A stretch of DNA of 64,000 nucleotides from Desulfovibrio sp. JC022 (GCF_010470665.1 NZ_VOPZ01000003.1:124001-188000), one strand, 5' to 3'; counted from the first letter of the stretch, positions 46,237 to 55,990 are shown. Notes: generated from the sequence alone by a model not told the origin. Numbers and translations: made by a program.

Positions 46237-47796
46237 TTAGTTTGCTTTTCTATACAATCCTATGGCCTTGCGACCGAAAGGAATGCCCATCTTCTTGAGC
46301 CTGCTTTGCAGGGTTCGGGGATGAAGCCCCAATATCTCGGCAGCCCCGCCTTCCCCTTCGATACGTCCCTTGGAGCGATTAAGGGCGCGGACAAGTATAT
46401 CAGTAACAGCAGACTCAAAATTCAGATCAGGTTCTTCTTTAAAAATTGAACACTGCCCGGGCAGATTGGACAACTCAAAACTCAACGGCAGCCCACGCTG
46501 CGTTATGACAGCCCTCTCAATAACATTCTCAAGCTCACGAACATTTCCCGGCCAGTTGTAATCGAGCAGGCTGTCCACAGCTCCGGGAGCCAGCACGGGA
46601 AGAATCTCCAGACTCATCTCCCCGGCAATTTTTTTGATAAAATGAGCCGTAAGCGGGGGAATATCACTCCTGCGCAATCTCAACGGCGGAATTGTAATAG
46701 GAAAAACATTGAGTCTGAAAAACAGATCCTGCCGGAATGCTCCCAGTTCCACCAATTCTGCTAGATTGCGGTGGGTTGCGGCAACAACCCGCACATCTGC
46801 AACTCGAGGCTTGCTCCCGCCTACGCGCTCAAAGCTGCCGTCCTGCAAAACATGCAGGAACCTTGTTTGGGCCTCAAGGGAAAGTTCGCCGATCTCATCC
46901 AGAAAAATTGTCCCGCCACGGGCACGCTCAAAATAGCCCGCAGCATCTTTAGCTGCACCGGTAAAAGCACCCTTGCGGTGTCCAAAGAGAGCACTTTCCA
47001 GCAGGGTAGCAGGAATCCCCCCGCAATTAACCTTAACAAAAGGCCCCTCGCTCTGACCGGACAGGCGGTGAATAGCACCGGCCAGAACTTCTTTACCGGT
47101 ACCGGTTTCACCCAGCAGCAAAACAGGGGCCTGCGTCGGCGCAACCTGCGTGCAGGAATCGAAAGCATCCTTAAGCCCTCCGTCTGAACCGACCACCCCA
47201 TGGTCAGGAGTACTGTTCAATCCCCCCTGCAAAAGGCTGGTCCGGTCGGCAAGGCTGGCCCGCAACCGGATGCATTCCCGAAAATTTAAAAACTGTGAAA
47301 CAACGCAGGCTATTGTATCGTGCAATAAGGCCATTAAGGCACCGTGTTCATGGGTGTATAAGACTCCCGGCGCAGCAGTTAAAGCAACCGAACCGAGATA
47401 GACCCCGTCACGGCAGAGATCCAGAACCAGACTGGGGGAATCCGGGGTTCCGAGATCAAGGCCCAACTGCTGGGCCATTACCGAATCTTCAAGACGGTCA
47501 ATGATCTCATACGGCTGCTGCGGGTCAATGTACTCAATACTTGCCGAAGCAATCTCACGGGCCTCGGGCGTAAGCACCGTGGTTTTATTTATTTCAGGAG
47601 ATGAATCAACTGTGGCATCAACAACTGTTTCAATAATCCCCAACCCCTCATCAAATAGATGGAGGCTGATGTAATCAGCCGGAATATAATTTTGCAAAAC
47701 TATCAGGCAATCCTGAAAAGCAAATCTTATTTCAGGATTCTTGAGTAAAGCCCTGTTCGCGGCAATCTGAAATTCATGATCTCGAAGCTCGTTCAT
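46237..47796 (-). CDS. Sigma-54-dependent activator with N-terminal GAF domain
   Basis: A 519-residue enhancer-binding protein. About 15-185 is a GAF-type sensor. The AAA+ core has GETGTGKEVLAGAIH (Walker A), GHRKGAFTGAA (the sigma-54 contact loop) and [12 protein letters not shown] (Walker B). The C-terminus has a Fis-type helix-turn-helix (AAEILGLHPRTLQSRLKKMG). It is divergent from islA across a 390-bp region with paired TGC-N6-GCA elements, so it is the leading candidate for the isethionate regulator. A small organic ligand may be sensed by the GAF domain. GGAGGGG precedes the ATG. Confidence 0.9.
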   Translation of the reverse strand: MNELRDHEFQIAANRALLKNPEIRFAFQDCLIVLQNYIPADYISLHLFDEGLGIIETVVDATVDSSPEINKTTVLTPEAREIASASIEYIDPQQPYEIIDRLEDSVMAQQLGLDLGTPDSPSLVLDLCRDGVYLGSVALTAAPGVLYTHEHGALMALLHDTIACVVSQFLNFRECIRLRASLADRTSLLQGGLNSTPDHGVVGSDGGLKDAFDSCTQVAPTQAPVLLLGETGTGKEVLAGAIHRLSGQSEGPFVKVNCGGIPATLLESALFGHRKGAFTGAAKDAAGYFERARGGTIFLDEIGELSLEAQTRFLHVLQDGSFERVGGSKPRVADVRVVAATHRNLAELVELGAFRQDLFFRLNVFPITIPPLRLRRSDIPPLTAHFIKKIAGEMSLEILPVLAPGAVDSLLDYNWPGNVRELENVIERAVITQRGLPLSFELSNLPGQCSIFKEEPDLNFESAVTDILVRALNRSKGRIEGEGGAAEILGLHPRTLQSRLKKMGIPFGRKAIGLYRKAN

Positions 47797-47905
47797 TTTC
47801 CCCTCCAGCCTAAATCTTCAGCAACCTCTTAAATAAAGTAGTTTATTCCTACTCCAATTGAACTTTTTTTGGAAGAGGCGGCTTTCATGCCTTAAAACAC
47901 TACAG

Positions 47906-47948
47906 GTTGCAAAACAACAACCAGTAAGTCTGCGTTGCAAAACTGCAC
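47906..47948. promoter_or_regulatory. Upstream activator sites of islA
   Basis: Two related elements, GTTGCAAAACAACAAC (47906) and GTTGCAAAACTGCAC (47934), share GTTGCAAAAC and are 28 bp apart. They lie 155-200 bp before the -24 box of islA, a normal enhancer distance. The second is the palindrome TGC-N6-GCA. Matching elements occur upstream of the TRAP transporter. A half site (TTGCAAC) is at 48009. The rest of 47797-48189 shows no gene. Confidence 0.7.
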
Positions 47949-48103
47949 AAAGTGATTACTCCCCGTTTTACTTGGATAAACCGGACTAGACCTATTTTTG
48001 TTTCCGAATTGCAACGTGAGGCCTATTTCCCACTAACGTCCTCCGAAAAACAAGCAGAGCTAAAAAGTTTTTATTTACAACACCTTATGAGGCTTGTTCA
48101 TTT

Positions 48104-48120
48104 TGGCACACTCCATGCTC
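48104..48120 (+). promoter_or_regulatory. Sigma-54 (-24/-12) promoter of islA
   Basis: TTGGCACACTCCATGCTC has GG at 48105-48106 and GC at 48117-48118, exactly 12 bp apart, with the TGGCAC form of the -24 box. Transcription should begin near 48130, 60 bp before the islA start. Confidence 0.82.
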
Positions 48121-48189
48121 AAGGGAAAAGTAATTCGCCCACAATTGTGGTCAAAAATTTTCCACAGTAAACATAGAAGGAGAATCCAA

Positions 48190-50670
48190 ATGGAATGTTG
48201 TCGTTCACCTCATGAGCAGATGCTCGAAGATAAGATTGCAGGTAAAGCTAACCCTTTTCGCGAAACTCACAAACGCGTTTTCAAAATTCTTGATACCATC
48301 GAGAATCAGAAGCCCGCCATTGATGTTGAGCGCGCTCTTTACTTCACCAAGTCCATGGAAAAAACCGAAGGCCAGCCCCTGATCCTGCGCTGGGCCAAGG
48401 CCATGAAGAATGTTGCAGAAAACATCACTGTATACATTGATGATGACAACCTGCTCTGCGGTCGTGCCGGCTACCCCGGTCGTTACGGCATCCTTTACCC
48501 CGAACTGGACGGTGACTTCCTCGACATGGCTGTTGAAGAACTGCCCAAACGTTCCGGTTCTCCCTTCTCCATTACTGAAGAAGACGCTAAAATTGTTATC
48601 GAAGAAATCGCTCCTTTCTGGAAAGGTAAAACCTACCACGAAGCACTGAATCAGGCTCTGCCCGAAGACGTTCACGCTCTGACCTACGATGACCCTGAAG
48701 GTCTCATATCCCGCTTCATCGTTAACGAAACTTCTTCTTTCCGCTCCTCCCTGCAGTGGGTTCACGATTTCGAAAAGATCTTGAAACGTGGTTTCGGCGG
48801 CATCCGTGCTGAAGCACAGGAAAGACTCGACAACGTCGATACTTTCTCCCCCAAAGCCAACACTCAGGAAATTCCTTTCCTCGAAGCGATCATTATCATC
48901 TGCGACGCAGTAGTCCTTTGGGCTAACCGTCACGCTGATTTCGCTGCTGAAAAAGCTGCTGCTGAAACCGATCCTACCCGCAAAGCTGAACTGGAAACCA
49001 TGGCTGCAATCTGCCGCAAGGTTCCCGAACAGCCTGCTACCAACTTTCACGAAGCTGTACAGTCTCAGTGGTTCACCCAGATGTTCTCCCGTCTCGAGCA
49101 GAAGACCGGTACCATCATCTCCAACGGCCGCATGGACCAGTACCTCTACCCCTACTACGAGCAGGATGTAGAAGCCGGTATCCTCACCGACGATCAGGCT
49201 ATCGAATTCATCGAATGCATGTATGTAGGCATGGCTCAGTTCATCGACCTCTACATCTCCCCTCAGGGCGGCGCATTCAACGAAGGCTACGCACACTGGG
49301 AAGCAGTCACCGTCGGTGGCCAGACCAAAGACGGCGTTGATGCAACCAACGATCTCACCTACCTGTTCCTGCGTTCCAAACGTGAGTTCCCGCATCACTA
49401 CCCCGACCTCGCTGCACGTATCCACGCACGTTCCCCCGAGCGTTTCCTTGCTGAAGTTGCTGAAACCATCAAAGAAGGTTCCGGTTTCCCGAAACTGATC
49501 AACGATGAAGAAGTAATTCCCCTGCACCTCTCCAAGGGCGCAAAGTTCGAAGAAATTTACGACTACGCTGTATCCGGTTGCGCAGAAATCAGAATGCCCA
49601 ATCGCGACACCTACACTTCCGGTAACCCCTACATCAACTTCGCTGCAGCGGTTGAGATGGTTCTTTACAACGGAAAGATGCAGAAATACGGCGACAAGCA
49701 GCTCTCCATCGAAACCGGTGATCCTTGTTCTTTCAAAACTTGGGACGAGTTCTACGATGCTTACAAAGCACAGCATAACAACTTCCTGAAGAACGCCTTT
49801 GTTCAGCAGGCTAACGTTATCCGTCTGCGTAAAAACCACTTCGCAACACCTTTCGGTTCCGCAATGCACGACCTGTGCATGGAAAGCTGCACCGATCTGC
49901 ACCAGCCCGACGTACCCGGCGGAATCGACCTCGGTTACTTCGAATTCATGGGCCTCGGTACTGTTGTTGACTCCCTCGTTGCCATCAAGAAGCTTGTCTT
50001 CGAAGACAAAGCTCTGACCATGGAACAGGTTATCGAAGCTTGTAAGTCAAACTTCGAAGGTCATGAAGACGTTCGCGCAATGCTCCAGAATATCCCCTGC
50101 TTCGGTAACAACGATCCTTACCCGGATTCCATTGCCAAAGAACTGGATGAACTCTGCGTAAGCTTTGCTAAGAAATACCAGATGGAACTCGGCGTACACC
50201 TCGACGTTCGTTACGTGCCTTTCACTTCCCACGTACCTTTCGGTAAAGTTGTATCCGCGACTCCTAACGGACGTTACGCATTCACTCCGCTGTCCGACGG
50301 TTCTTCCGCATCCCACGGTGCAGACAAAAACGGTCCTACCGCAGTAATGCTCTCCAACTACACCACCAAGAACTTCAACTACCGTGAACGTGCTGCACGT
50401 CTGGTAAACATCAAGTTCACACCCAAGTGCGTTGAAGGCGAAGAAGGCACCAAGAAGTTGGTAGACTTCATCCGTACCTATTGCGACCTGCGTCTCTGGC
50501 ACATCCAGTTCAACGTGGTTAATGCAGACACCCTGAAGAAAGCACAGGAAAACCCCGAGCAGTACCGCGACCTGATCGTACGTATCGCCGGTTACTCCGC
50601 ATACTTCTGCGACCTGTCCAAAGACCTTCAGGATGACCTGATCAGAAGAACCGCACACGAAACCATCTAG
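48190..50670 (+). CDS. islA: Isethionate sulfite-lyase, glycyl radical enzyme IslA
   Basis: 826 residues from ATG 48190 with AGAAGGAG upstream (an upstream in-frame ATG at 48094 lies before the promoter). It cleaves the C-S bond of isethionate to sulfite and acetaldehyde by radical chemistry. Seen: the catalytic SGCAE gives Cys464 and Glu466. RIAGYS gives the glycyl radical at Gly801. FRSSLQ gives Arg185 and Gln189, and DVRYVPF gives Arg674 and Phe678. As I recall, the sulfonate site of Bilophila IslA is Arg189, Gln193, Arg678 and Phe682 with Cys468/Glu470; all are reproduced with a constant offset of 4. Codon use is strongly biased, as in a highly expressed gene. A terminator follows. Confidence 0.92.
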   Translation: MECCRSPHEQMLEDKIAGKANPFRETHKRVFKILDTIENQKPAIDVERALYFTKSMEKTEGQPLILRWAKAMKNVAENITVYIDDDNLLCGRAGYPGRYGILYPELDGDFLDMAVEELPKRSGSPFSITEEDAKIVIEEIAPFWKGKTYHEALNQALPEDVHALTYDDPEGLISRFIVNETSSFRSSLQWVHDFEKILKRGFGGIRAEAQERLDNVDTFSPKANTQEIPFLEAIIIICDAVVLWANRHADFAAEKAAAETDPTRKAELETMAAICRKVPEQPATNFHEAVQSQWFTQMFSRLEQKTGTIISNGRMDQYLYPYYEQDVEAGILTDDQAIEFIECMYVGMAQFIDLYISPQGGAFNEGYAHWEAVTVGGQTKDGVDATNDLTYLFLRSKREFPHHYPDLAARIHARSPERFLAEVAETIKEGSGFPKLINDEEVIPLHLSKGAKFEEIYDYAVSGCAEIRMPNRDTYTSGNPYINFAAAVEMVLYNGKMQKYGDKQLSIETGDPCSFKTWDEFYDAYKAQHNNFLKNAFVQQANVIRLRKNHFATPFGSAMHDLCMESCTDLHQPDVPGGIDLGYFEFMGLGTVVDSLVAIKKLVFEDKALTMEQVIEACKSNFEGHEDVRAMLQNIPCFGNNDPYPDSIAKELDELCVSFAKKYQMELGVHLDVRYVPFTSHVPFGKVVSATPNGRYAFTPLSDGSSASHGADKNGPTAVMLSNYTTKNFNYRERAARLVNIKFTPKCVEGEEGTKKLVDFIRTYCDLRLWHIQFNVVNADTLKKAQENPEQYRDLIVRIAGYSAYFCDLSKDLQDDLIRRTAHETI

Positions 50671-50719
50671 TAGTCTTAAAGATAATCAACACCCTTTAAG
50701 GCCTCATCGTGAGTCCGGT

Positions 50720-50756
50720 CGGCGGGCTGATCCTCCTCAGCCCGCCGACTTTTTTT
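50720..50756 (+). terminator. Strong terminator of islA
   Basis: CGGCGGGCTGA and TCAGCCCGCCG form a perfect 11-bp stem followed by a run of T. It separates islA from islB, so islB either uses read-through or its own promoter. Confidence 0.95.
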
Positions 50757-50767
50757 GAAGCACTTTG

Positions 50768-50835
50768 CCTCCGGCGGCTTAAACCCTTTTGGGAAAAGGG
50801 TTTAAGAATCCCAAAACTTTTTAGTAGGCTTCGCC
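50768..50835 (-). repeat. Dispersed intergenic hairpin repeat, subtype A, copy 2
   Basis: Read on the - strand it begins GGCGAAGCC-TAC-TAAAAAGTTTTGGGATTC. The stem CTTAAACCCTTTT (50778) pairs with AAAAGGGTTTAAG (50794); it ends GCCGCCGGAGGC. It matches the copy at 27981 in stem and flank. It lies between the islA terminator and islB. Confidence 0.85.
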
Positions 50836-50937
50836 ACTTGTGATGGCAGAGAGTATTATAATCAAGGTTCTAAAATATTTCCTAATTTTCCATGTCCGTC
50901 GGAGAGGCAACCTCGGGCTATATAAGGCAGACACACA

Positions 50938-51870
50938 ATGAGTTCTCTTCTTGATAAAAAACAGACAGGCATAGTTTTCAGCGTCCAGAAATATTCCGTT
51001 CACGACGGCCCCGGCATCAGGACTCTCGTATTTCTCAAGGGGTGCCCCCTGCGTTGCGCTTGGTGTTCCAACCCTGAATCACAGAATTTCCAGCCAGAGC
51101 TGGCCTACAACCGCAACAAGTGTCTGGGCATCGATAAGTGCACCCGTTGCGTAGACCATTGTGCCTCCGGCGCGATTACTTTCGGTGAAGATGAGAAAAT
51201 TGATCTCGCTCACGATCTTGCTAAAAACGAACTCCATCTCGCCAAGATTTGCCCTAATGATGCCATCATTATTTACGGTGAAGAACAGACTGTGGATAAA
51301 GTACTCAAACGCGTTGAAGAAGATGAAATGTTCTACGCCCGTTCCGGCGGAGGCATGACCCTCTCCGGCGGCGAACCTTTTGCCCAGCCCGACTACGCTC
51401 TTGCTCTGCTGCGCGAAGCACGCCGCCGCCATATCAACACCGCAGTTGAAACCTGCGGCGCGGCCACCTGGGAGGCAATCGAATCCTGCATGCCCTATGT
51501 GAACACCCTCATGTTCGACATTAAGTCCATGAACAGTGACAAGCACAAGGAATTCACCGGCCACTCCAACAAGGCTATCCTTAATAATCTGAAAAAAATC
51601 CGCGAGCACTTTCCCAAGACCAAAATCAGAGTCCGTACCCCCATTATCCCCGGTTTCAATGACACCGAAAAGGATGTCATGGAGATCATCAATTTCGTCT
51701 CCGAGCTTCCCGGTGAAAAGTGTGAATACGAGGCACTGGAATACCACCGCTTGGGTCAGCCCAAGTACGATAACTTAGGCCGTGAATTCCCTCTTGATGC
51801 AGCAAAAAAGCTGGACGATGAAATTTTCGCCAAAATCAAGATTCTGGTGGACAAGTACAATAATTTTTAA
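50938..51870 (+). CDS. islB: Glycyl radical enzyme activase IslB
   Basis: A 310-residue radical SAM activase that installs the glycyl radical on IslA. KYSVHDGPGIRTLVFLKGC is the family opening; C36-x3-C40-x2-C43 binds the SAM cluster. SGGGMTLSGGEPFAQP carries the G-G-E motif. The inserted ferredoxin region has one full cysteine set (C62, C68, C71, C75), but only C105 remains of the usual second set, so probably one auxiliary [4Fe-4S] cluster is kept. It lies 268 bp after islA, beyond a terminator. A TATTATAAT near 50856 could be a -10 box, but no good -35 was seen. Confidence 0.92.
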   Translation: MSSLLDKKQTGIVFSVQKYSVHDGPGIRTLVFLKGCPLRCAWCSNPESQNFQPELAYNRNKCLGIDKCTRCVDHCASGAITFGEDEKIDLAHDLAKNELHLAKICPNDAIIIYGEEQTVDKVLKRVEEDEMFYARSGGGMTLSGGEPFAQPDYALALLREARRRHINTAVETCGAATWEAIESCMPYVNTLMFDIKSMNSDKHKEFTGHSNKAILNNLKKIREHFPKTKIRVRTPIIPGFNDTEKDVMEIINFVSELPGEKCEYEALEYHRLGQPKYDNLGREFPLDAAKKLDDEIFAKIKILVDKYNNF

Positions 51871-52005
51871 CCCGTGGTTTAATGGGAACGGATGCGCTGT
51901 GGTTTGTGGATTTGAGTGCAATTGAATCATCTTTGGCTCGCGTCCGTTCCCGTTTTTAAATCGGCAGGCCGTCATCTCCGGTTATAAAAACGGGTTAGCT
52001 TTTCC

Positions 52006-52080
52006 ACTCTGCACCACCACGGAATGTTCCCGGAACTATCCCTTCACGTTCCCTGTTGCCGGGAACATTCCGTGCAGAGT
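52006..52080. repeat. Long imperfect inverted repeat
   Basis: ACTCTGCAC and GGAATGTTCCCGG on the left match CCGGGAACATTCC and GTGCAGAGT on the right, giving 22 bp of pairing interrupted by a 6-nt insert (CACCAC) on the left and with a loop of about 25 nt. It lies after islB; no T-tract follows. Function unknown. Confidence 0.6.
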
Positions 52081-52131
52081 ACTTTTCAAATTTAAGAATG
52101 CATAACCAGCAGACTTAAAGGTCGGCATACC

Positions 52132-52170
52132 AAAATGCCCCGCATAACATTTGTTACGCGGGGCATTTTT
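52132..52170 (+). terminator. Terminator, probably of islB
   Basis: AAAATGCCCCGC pairs with GCGGGGCATTTTT around a loop of about 14 nt, followed by T residues. Confidence 0.8.
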
Positions 52171-52189
52171 TAAGTTACTGGTTGCTTAT

Positions 52190-52231
52190 AAGAATCCCCC
52201 CGCAGAAATTAATTTCTGCGGGGGGATTCTT
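52190..52231. terminator. 42-bp perfect palindrome between convergent genes
   Basis: A fully symmetric 21+21 bp palindrome: AAGAATCCCCCCGCAGAAAT with its exact complement. It forms a very stable hairpin on either strand and lies 44 bp beyond the stop of the MscS-family gene, whose transcript would meet it first. It is likely a transcription barrier. Confidence 0.65.
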
Positions 52232-52274
52232 GGGTTAATTGTAATCTTGTACCGGAGCTACGCAGTACTGGAAT

Positions 52275-53468
52275 CTATTCATCCTCCGGCCTTACAAAAT
52301 TCTCCGCAACAACTCCCGGTACAGTCTCGATATAAATAGACTGCGAAGGGAACGCGAATCCGGTTCCGGCTTCGACCTCGACGATCTCTTTGATGCGGTA
52401 TGCAAGGTCTTCCCTTATCTTCAGCCATGCCAGCCAGTCGGTGGTCTTGGTGAATGCGTAGAGCTGGAAATCGATGGACGAATCTCCGAACTGGACCACG
52501 CGCATGAAGGTTGAAACTTCCGGTGGGTGAGCGTAATCATCACTGCCCAGAATATATTCCATGACCCGCTCTTGAATAAGCTTCAGCTGCTCGGTTGTTG
52601 TGCGGTATTCCACACCGATATTCCAGAGAACACGCCTGTGGGTCATCTTGGTGAAGTTGATCAGGCAGTTATCAGAAAGAGTCGAGTTCGGGACATAAAC
52701 AGGGGCCTTATCAAAACGGCGGATGCGAGTGGAACGGAACCCGATAAACTCAACTGTTCCATCAACCTTGCCGTCAACAGTGACCCAGTCACCCACATCA
52801 AAGCGGCTTTCGGCAATGATGGAAATTCCGGCAATAATATTCTGAAAAAGGTCCTTGGCCCCCAGAGCAACTGCCACACTGAAAAGTCCAAGACCTGTGA
52901 GGATGGGCCCGATATCGATACCGAAAAGCTCAAGGATGCTCGCCACACCCATAAGGACAACGAGAAACTTAACCAGCTTGATCAGCCAGTCCACAAGAGA
53001 TGGAGTCAGCACCTTCTCGAGTTTACGGAAAATTTTGGTAGCCACGGAAACAAGATTAAAAGCTGACCAGAAAATTACGAACAGGATTAATGCCTTAACA
53101 ATGGTATTTGTAAATTTTTCCACAGGAAGTGGAAAATCCAGACATTGATCCGCAAAAAACAGCCCCAGCACCACCGGAATAAAACGGATAGGTTCCGCAA
53201 GGGCTTTAAGGACACTGCCCCCGCCTTGGGTTTCATGCTTCTCCAAAATGTTCTGCAAACGGTTCATGGTAAATTTTGTGATAAACCGACGCAGAAGGAT
53301 GAAAAAAAGAAAAACCCCGACAGCCTGTCCGATATTGATCAGGCTCACGCCCGGTATGCCGTTTTGCCAGACATCAAGTCCCAGCTCTTTAATATGATCA
53401 AACCAGTCGAACAGAGTAGAGTGTTCTACTTCAACAGCTTGCGTTGCATTTTGAGTCGCATTGTCCAT
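52275..53468 (-). CDS. MscS-family mechanosensitive ion channel
   Basis: A 397-residue membrane protein with about four hydrophobic segments in the first 200 residues. The pore-lining helix follows (GLGLFSVAVALGAKDLFQN), then the beta-domain (DVGDWVTVDGKVDGTVEFIG, RSTRIRRFDKAPVYVPNS) and a C-terminal alpha/beta part. These are the MscS core signatures. It releases solutes on hypo-osmotic stress. It is convergent with islB. A link to isethionate use is not indicated beyond position. Confidence 0.92.
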   Translation of the reverse strand: MDNATQNATQAVEVEHSTLFDWFDHIKELGLDVWQNGIPGVSLINIGQAVGVFLFFILLRRFITKFTMNRLQNILEKHETQGGGSVLKALAEPIRFIPVVLGLFFADQCLDFPLPVEKFTNTIVKALILFVIFWSAFNLVSVATKIFRKLEKVLTPSLVDWLIKLVKFLVVLMGVASILELFGIDIGPILTGLGLFSVAVALGAKDLFQNIIAGISIIAESRFDVGDWVTVDGKVDGTVEFIGFRSTRIRRFDKAPVYVPNSTLSDNCLINFTKMTHRRVLWNIGVEYRTTTEQLKLIQERVMEYILGSDDYAHPPEVSTFMRVVQFGDSSIDFQLYAFTKTTDWLAWLKIREDLAYRIKEIVEVEAGTGFAFPSQSIYIETVPGVVAENFVRPEDE

Positions 53469-53643
53469 AAAGGGGCCCGCCTTGAGTTTAGAGTAAGAAT
53501 ACTACCAGACTTTAGCAGAGCTGATAAAGCTGTCAATGCAGTGCCGAAATTTATCACTTATAAAAGACAAAGGGCTTGCGGATTAATCATAGGATGATTT
53601 TATTGGGTTCTTTTGGAGGACTATTGAGTACTTAAGTTTTATC

Positions 53644-54222
53644 TTACTTGAACACAGCATCAATTCTTTGTTGTAAACGATCTTTAACACTTTGAGAAAG
53701 ACCTAACCATTCGATTATTTCTCCATGAGTATATCCCGGATCTTGCATATTCTTATGTACAACTTTATTTCTTAAATTTAGCAATTTTTTCACCAACACG
53801 GATAAATCATTTCCAATTACAGACCGACTCTCCAATTCATTTAATATTTGATGACTAGGAATTCTTCTCTCTGATGATCCAAGTAGTTTTTTAGCCGCAT
53901 CAGACAATATATTTTCAATTTCATTCCATGATTCAATAAAAACCCACTCAGGAGACTTGTTTATAGCCTCTTCATATTTTTCCAACAATGGTGATATGGG
54001 GTAACGAACGGTAATACCAGCCTTGTCTGCATCACTTTTTATTTCCTGAAACTCATCATGCAAGTCCAATTGAATATCTTTATACTTAGCTGTCTTAATT
54101 TTATTAAGAAGAGCAAAAAAATCATTCTTAACCAAAACGACTGTCACTAAAAATGTTATTGGCCATGCGACATGACCTACCACTTTTTCAAAAGAACCAA
54201 GAACCTCAAGACTAACATTCAT
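53644..54222 (-). CDS. Membrane-anchored HEPN-like protein of unknown function
   Basis: A 192-residue protein with one N-terminal membrane segment (about 18-36), a charged linker, and an all-helical C-terminal part. The segment KKLLNLRNKVVHKN contains R151-x4-H156, the RNase-type motif of HEPN domains, also seen in DUF4145-like proteins. HEPN proteins often act in defence or toxin systems. The gene is AT-rich and unlike its neighbours, suggesting transfer. No antitoxin partner is clear; a short overlapping frame upstream (54212-54406) has no family features. Confidence 0.5.
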   Translation of the reverse strand: MNVSLEVLGSFEKVVGHVAWPITFLVTVVLVKNDFFALLNKIKTAKYKDIQLDLHDEFQEIKSDADKAGITVRYPISPLLEKYEEAINKSPEWVFIESWNEIENILSDAAKKLLGSSERRIPSHQILNELESRSVIGNDLSVLVKKLLNLRNKVVHKNMQDPGYTHGEIIEWLGLSQSVKDRLQQRIDAVFK

Positions 54223-54475
54223 TAAAGTTTATCCCTAAATGCATAATATTTAAATTTACAGCAAACTTAACCAACGAATTGTAAATAACTGCAATATCTC
54301 TAATATCAAAATAGAAACACGAAGTCAGCCCAAACTTTCCATCAGCACCCAACTCTCCAACACAATCAAAGCAGAAACACTCCGAGAGCTTCAGCACCTT
54401 GACCATTACAGGATTAAGCCATGAAGTGCCTTATAGATGACGGACAGAGAAAGAAGCATCACACAGCACAAAAAC

Positions 54476-54508
54476 AAAAGGGCTTGCGATCACTCGCAAG
54501 CCCTTAAT
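54476..54508 (-). terminator. Terminator of the PAS regulator gene
   Basis: AAAAGGGCTTGCGA pairs with TCGCAAGCCCTT around a 4-nt loop, 25 bp past the regulator stop. The interval from 54223 to 54475 has no supported gene. Confidence 0.82.
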
Positions 54509-54532
54509 TCATCTTCACGAAAGACTAAAAAC

Positions 54533-55972
54533 CTACTTCCCGTCCATCTCAACCCCGGCCTTCTTCAACTTCCTAAAAACCGTAGTCCGGTTCACATTCA
54601 AGGCCTTGGCTGCTTTGGGGATGGAACCATGAATCTTCACCGCATTCAATAAAACCTGCGTTTCGAACTCAGCCATGATTTCCTTGAGATCCTTGCCCCC
54701 GTATCCGTCTATGTTCAGCTCAAGACCGTTGGAAGCTTTGGAAACCGCACTTTTCTCGATCATGGCAGTGGGCAGATTTTCAATCTGGATCAGGTTGTTA
54801 TCGCAGGTCACAACCAGACTGTGGATCAGGTTTTCCAGCTCACGGATATTACCGGGCCAGCGGTAGTTGAGCATGACCTCTTCTGCATAGGCGGAAAGGC
54901 GGACCTGTCTTTTGTAGCGGGTATTGAACTGCTTGAGGAAAAATCCGAGAATAGCGTGCAGATCCTCGCCCCGATCACGCAAGGGCGGAATGTTGATGAC
55001 CGCTACCTGCAAACGATAAAAAAGGTCGCTGCGGAAATTTCCGTTCTTGACCTCTTCTTCAAGGTTGCGGTTGGTGGCGGCAATAACCCGTACATCAATT
55101 TTACGCGCTTTTGTTGCCCCGACCCTCTGAATTTCACCGTCCTGCAAAACCCGCAACAGCTTGCCCTGCATGGGCATGGGCAATTCCCCGATTTCATCGA
55201 GAAAGAGGGTCCCTTTGTCGGCCATTTCAAACAGGCCAAGCTTGCCCTTGGAATCAGCACCGGAAAATGCTCCGGGCGCGTAACCGAACAGTTCTGATTC
55301 AATCAGATTTTCCGGGATGCAGGTACAGTCGACTTTGAAAAATGAATTGCTCTTACGCTTGCTATGATCGTGCATCTCGCGGGCCATGACATCTTTACCT
55401 ACCCCGGTTTCCCCGAGGTAAAGGACCGTGGCGTCGGTCTTGGCGACCCGCTGCACCTGCGCAAAAAGATCCTTCATAACCTTGCTCTGCGGGGCAAGAT
55501 AAAGGGTTTCAGGCTTTTGATTAATGCCATGCTGGTACTTATCAATAAGCTGTCGCTGAGCCGCGACCTGATCCTTAAGCTGGGAAATAAGCGCAATATC
55601 ACGCACGTAGGTGACGACGAGCTCTACATCCTCATCATAATCAAAGATGGGATGAGCGGTGAGCACCACCTTGCGCCCCTTGCCGGTCATCTGCACTGTG
55701 GTAGCACTATTTTTGGTCTTAACCACTTCGGAGTTCAGAGCCACATCAAATGTGCCATCCTTGACCAGATCACGCACATTACGCCCCAGCAGGTCACTTG
55801 CTTCCAGCCCGGTAAGATTCTCGTACATGGTATTTACGGCAAGTGTCTCCCCATCCTTGTTGGAGATATACAAGCCGTCGCTCATGGTATCGAAGACGTG
55901 ACAGAGATAATTCGAAATAACGTACTTATATTTCGGGGAAATTCTTTTGGGATAAACGTCTTCATGTTTCAT
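54533..55972 (-). CDS. Sigma-54-dependent activator with N-terminal PAS domain
   Basis: A 479-residue enhancer-binding protein. The PAS domain is about 20-130 ([20 protein letters not shown]). The AAA+ core has [20 protein letters not shown] and [14 protein letters not shown]. The sigma-54 contact loop reads GAFSGA instead of the usual GAFTGA. A Fis-type helix-turn-helix follows ([19 protein letters not shown]). It follows the TauE-like gene by 18 bp in one operon with its own -24/-12 promoter. It may control the TRAP/TauE/amidohydrolase genes, alone or with the GAF-type activator. Confidence 0.9.
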   Translation of the reverse strand: MKHEDVYPKRISPKYKYVISNYLCHVFDTMSDGLYISNKDGETLAVNTMYENLTGLEASDLLGRNVRDLVKDGTFDVALNSEVVKTKNSATTVQMTGKGRKVVLTAHPIFDYDEDVELVVTYVRDIALISQLKDQVAAQRQLIDKYQHGINQKPETLYLAPQSKVMKDLFAQVQRVAKTDATVLYLGETGVGKDVMAREMHDHSKRKSNSFFKVDCTCIPENLIESELFGYAPGAFSGADSKGKLGLFEMADKGTLFLDEIGELPMPMQGKLLRVLQDGEIQRVGATKARKIDVRVIAATNRNLEEEVKNGNFRSDLFYRLQVAVINIPPLRDRGEDLHAILGFFLKQFNTRYKRQVRLSAYAEEVMLNYRWPGNIRELENLIHSLVVTCDNNLIQIENLPTAMIEKSAVSKASNGLELNIDGYGGKDLKEIMAEFETQVLLNAVKIHGSIPKAAKALNVNRTTVFRKLKKAGVEMDGK

Positions 55973-55990
55973 AGCAGAGTCTTCCTTTAA

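Noticed and set aside
47880-47900. Sigma-54 promoter for the GAF-type activator on the - strand
   Set aside because: GG and GC have the right 12-bp spacing, but the -12 box reads CCGC rather than TTGC; too weak to call.
48205-49902. 565-codon open frame on the strand opposite islA
   Set aside because: It mirrors the strongly biased codons of islA, has no recognisable domain and no ribosome site; a shadow frame.
54212-54406. 64-residue frame upstream of the HEPN-like gene, a possible antitoxin
   Set aside because: It overlaps the start of the HEPN-like gene, lacks a family signature and has no convincing ribosome site.
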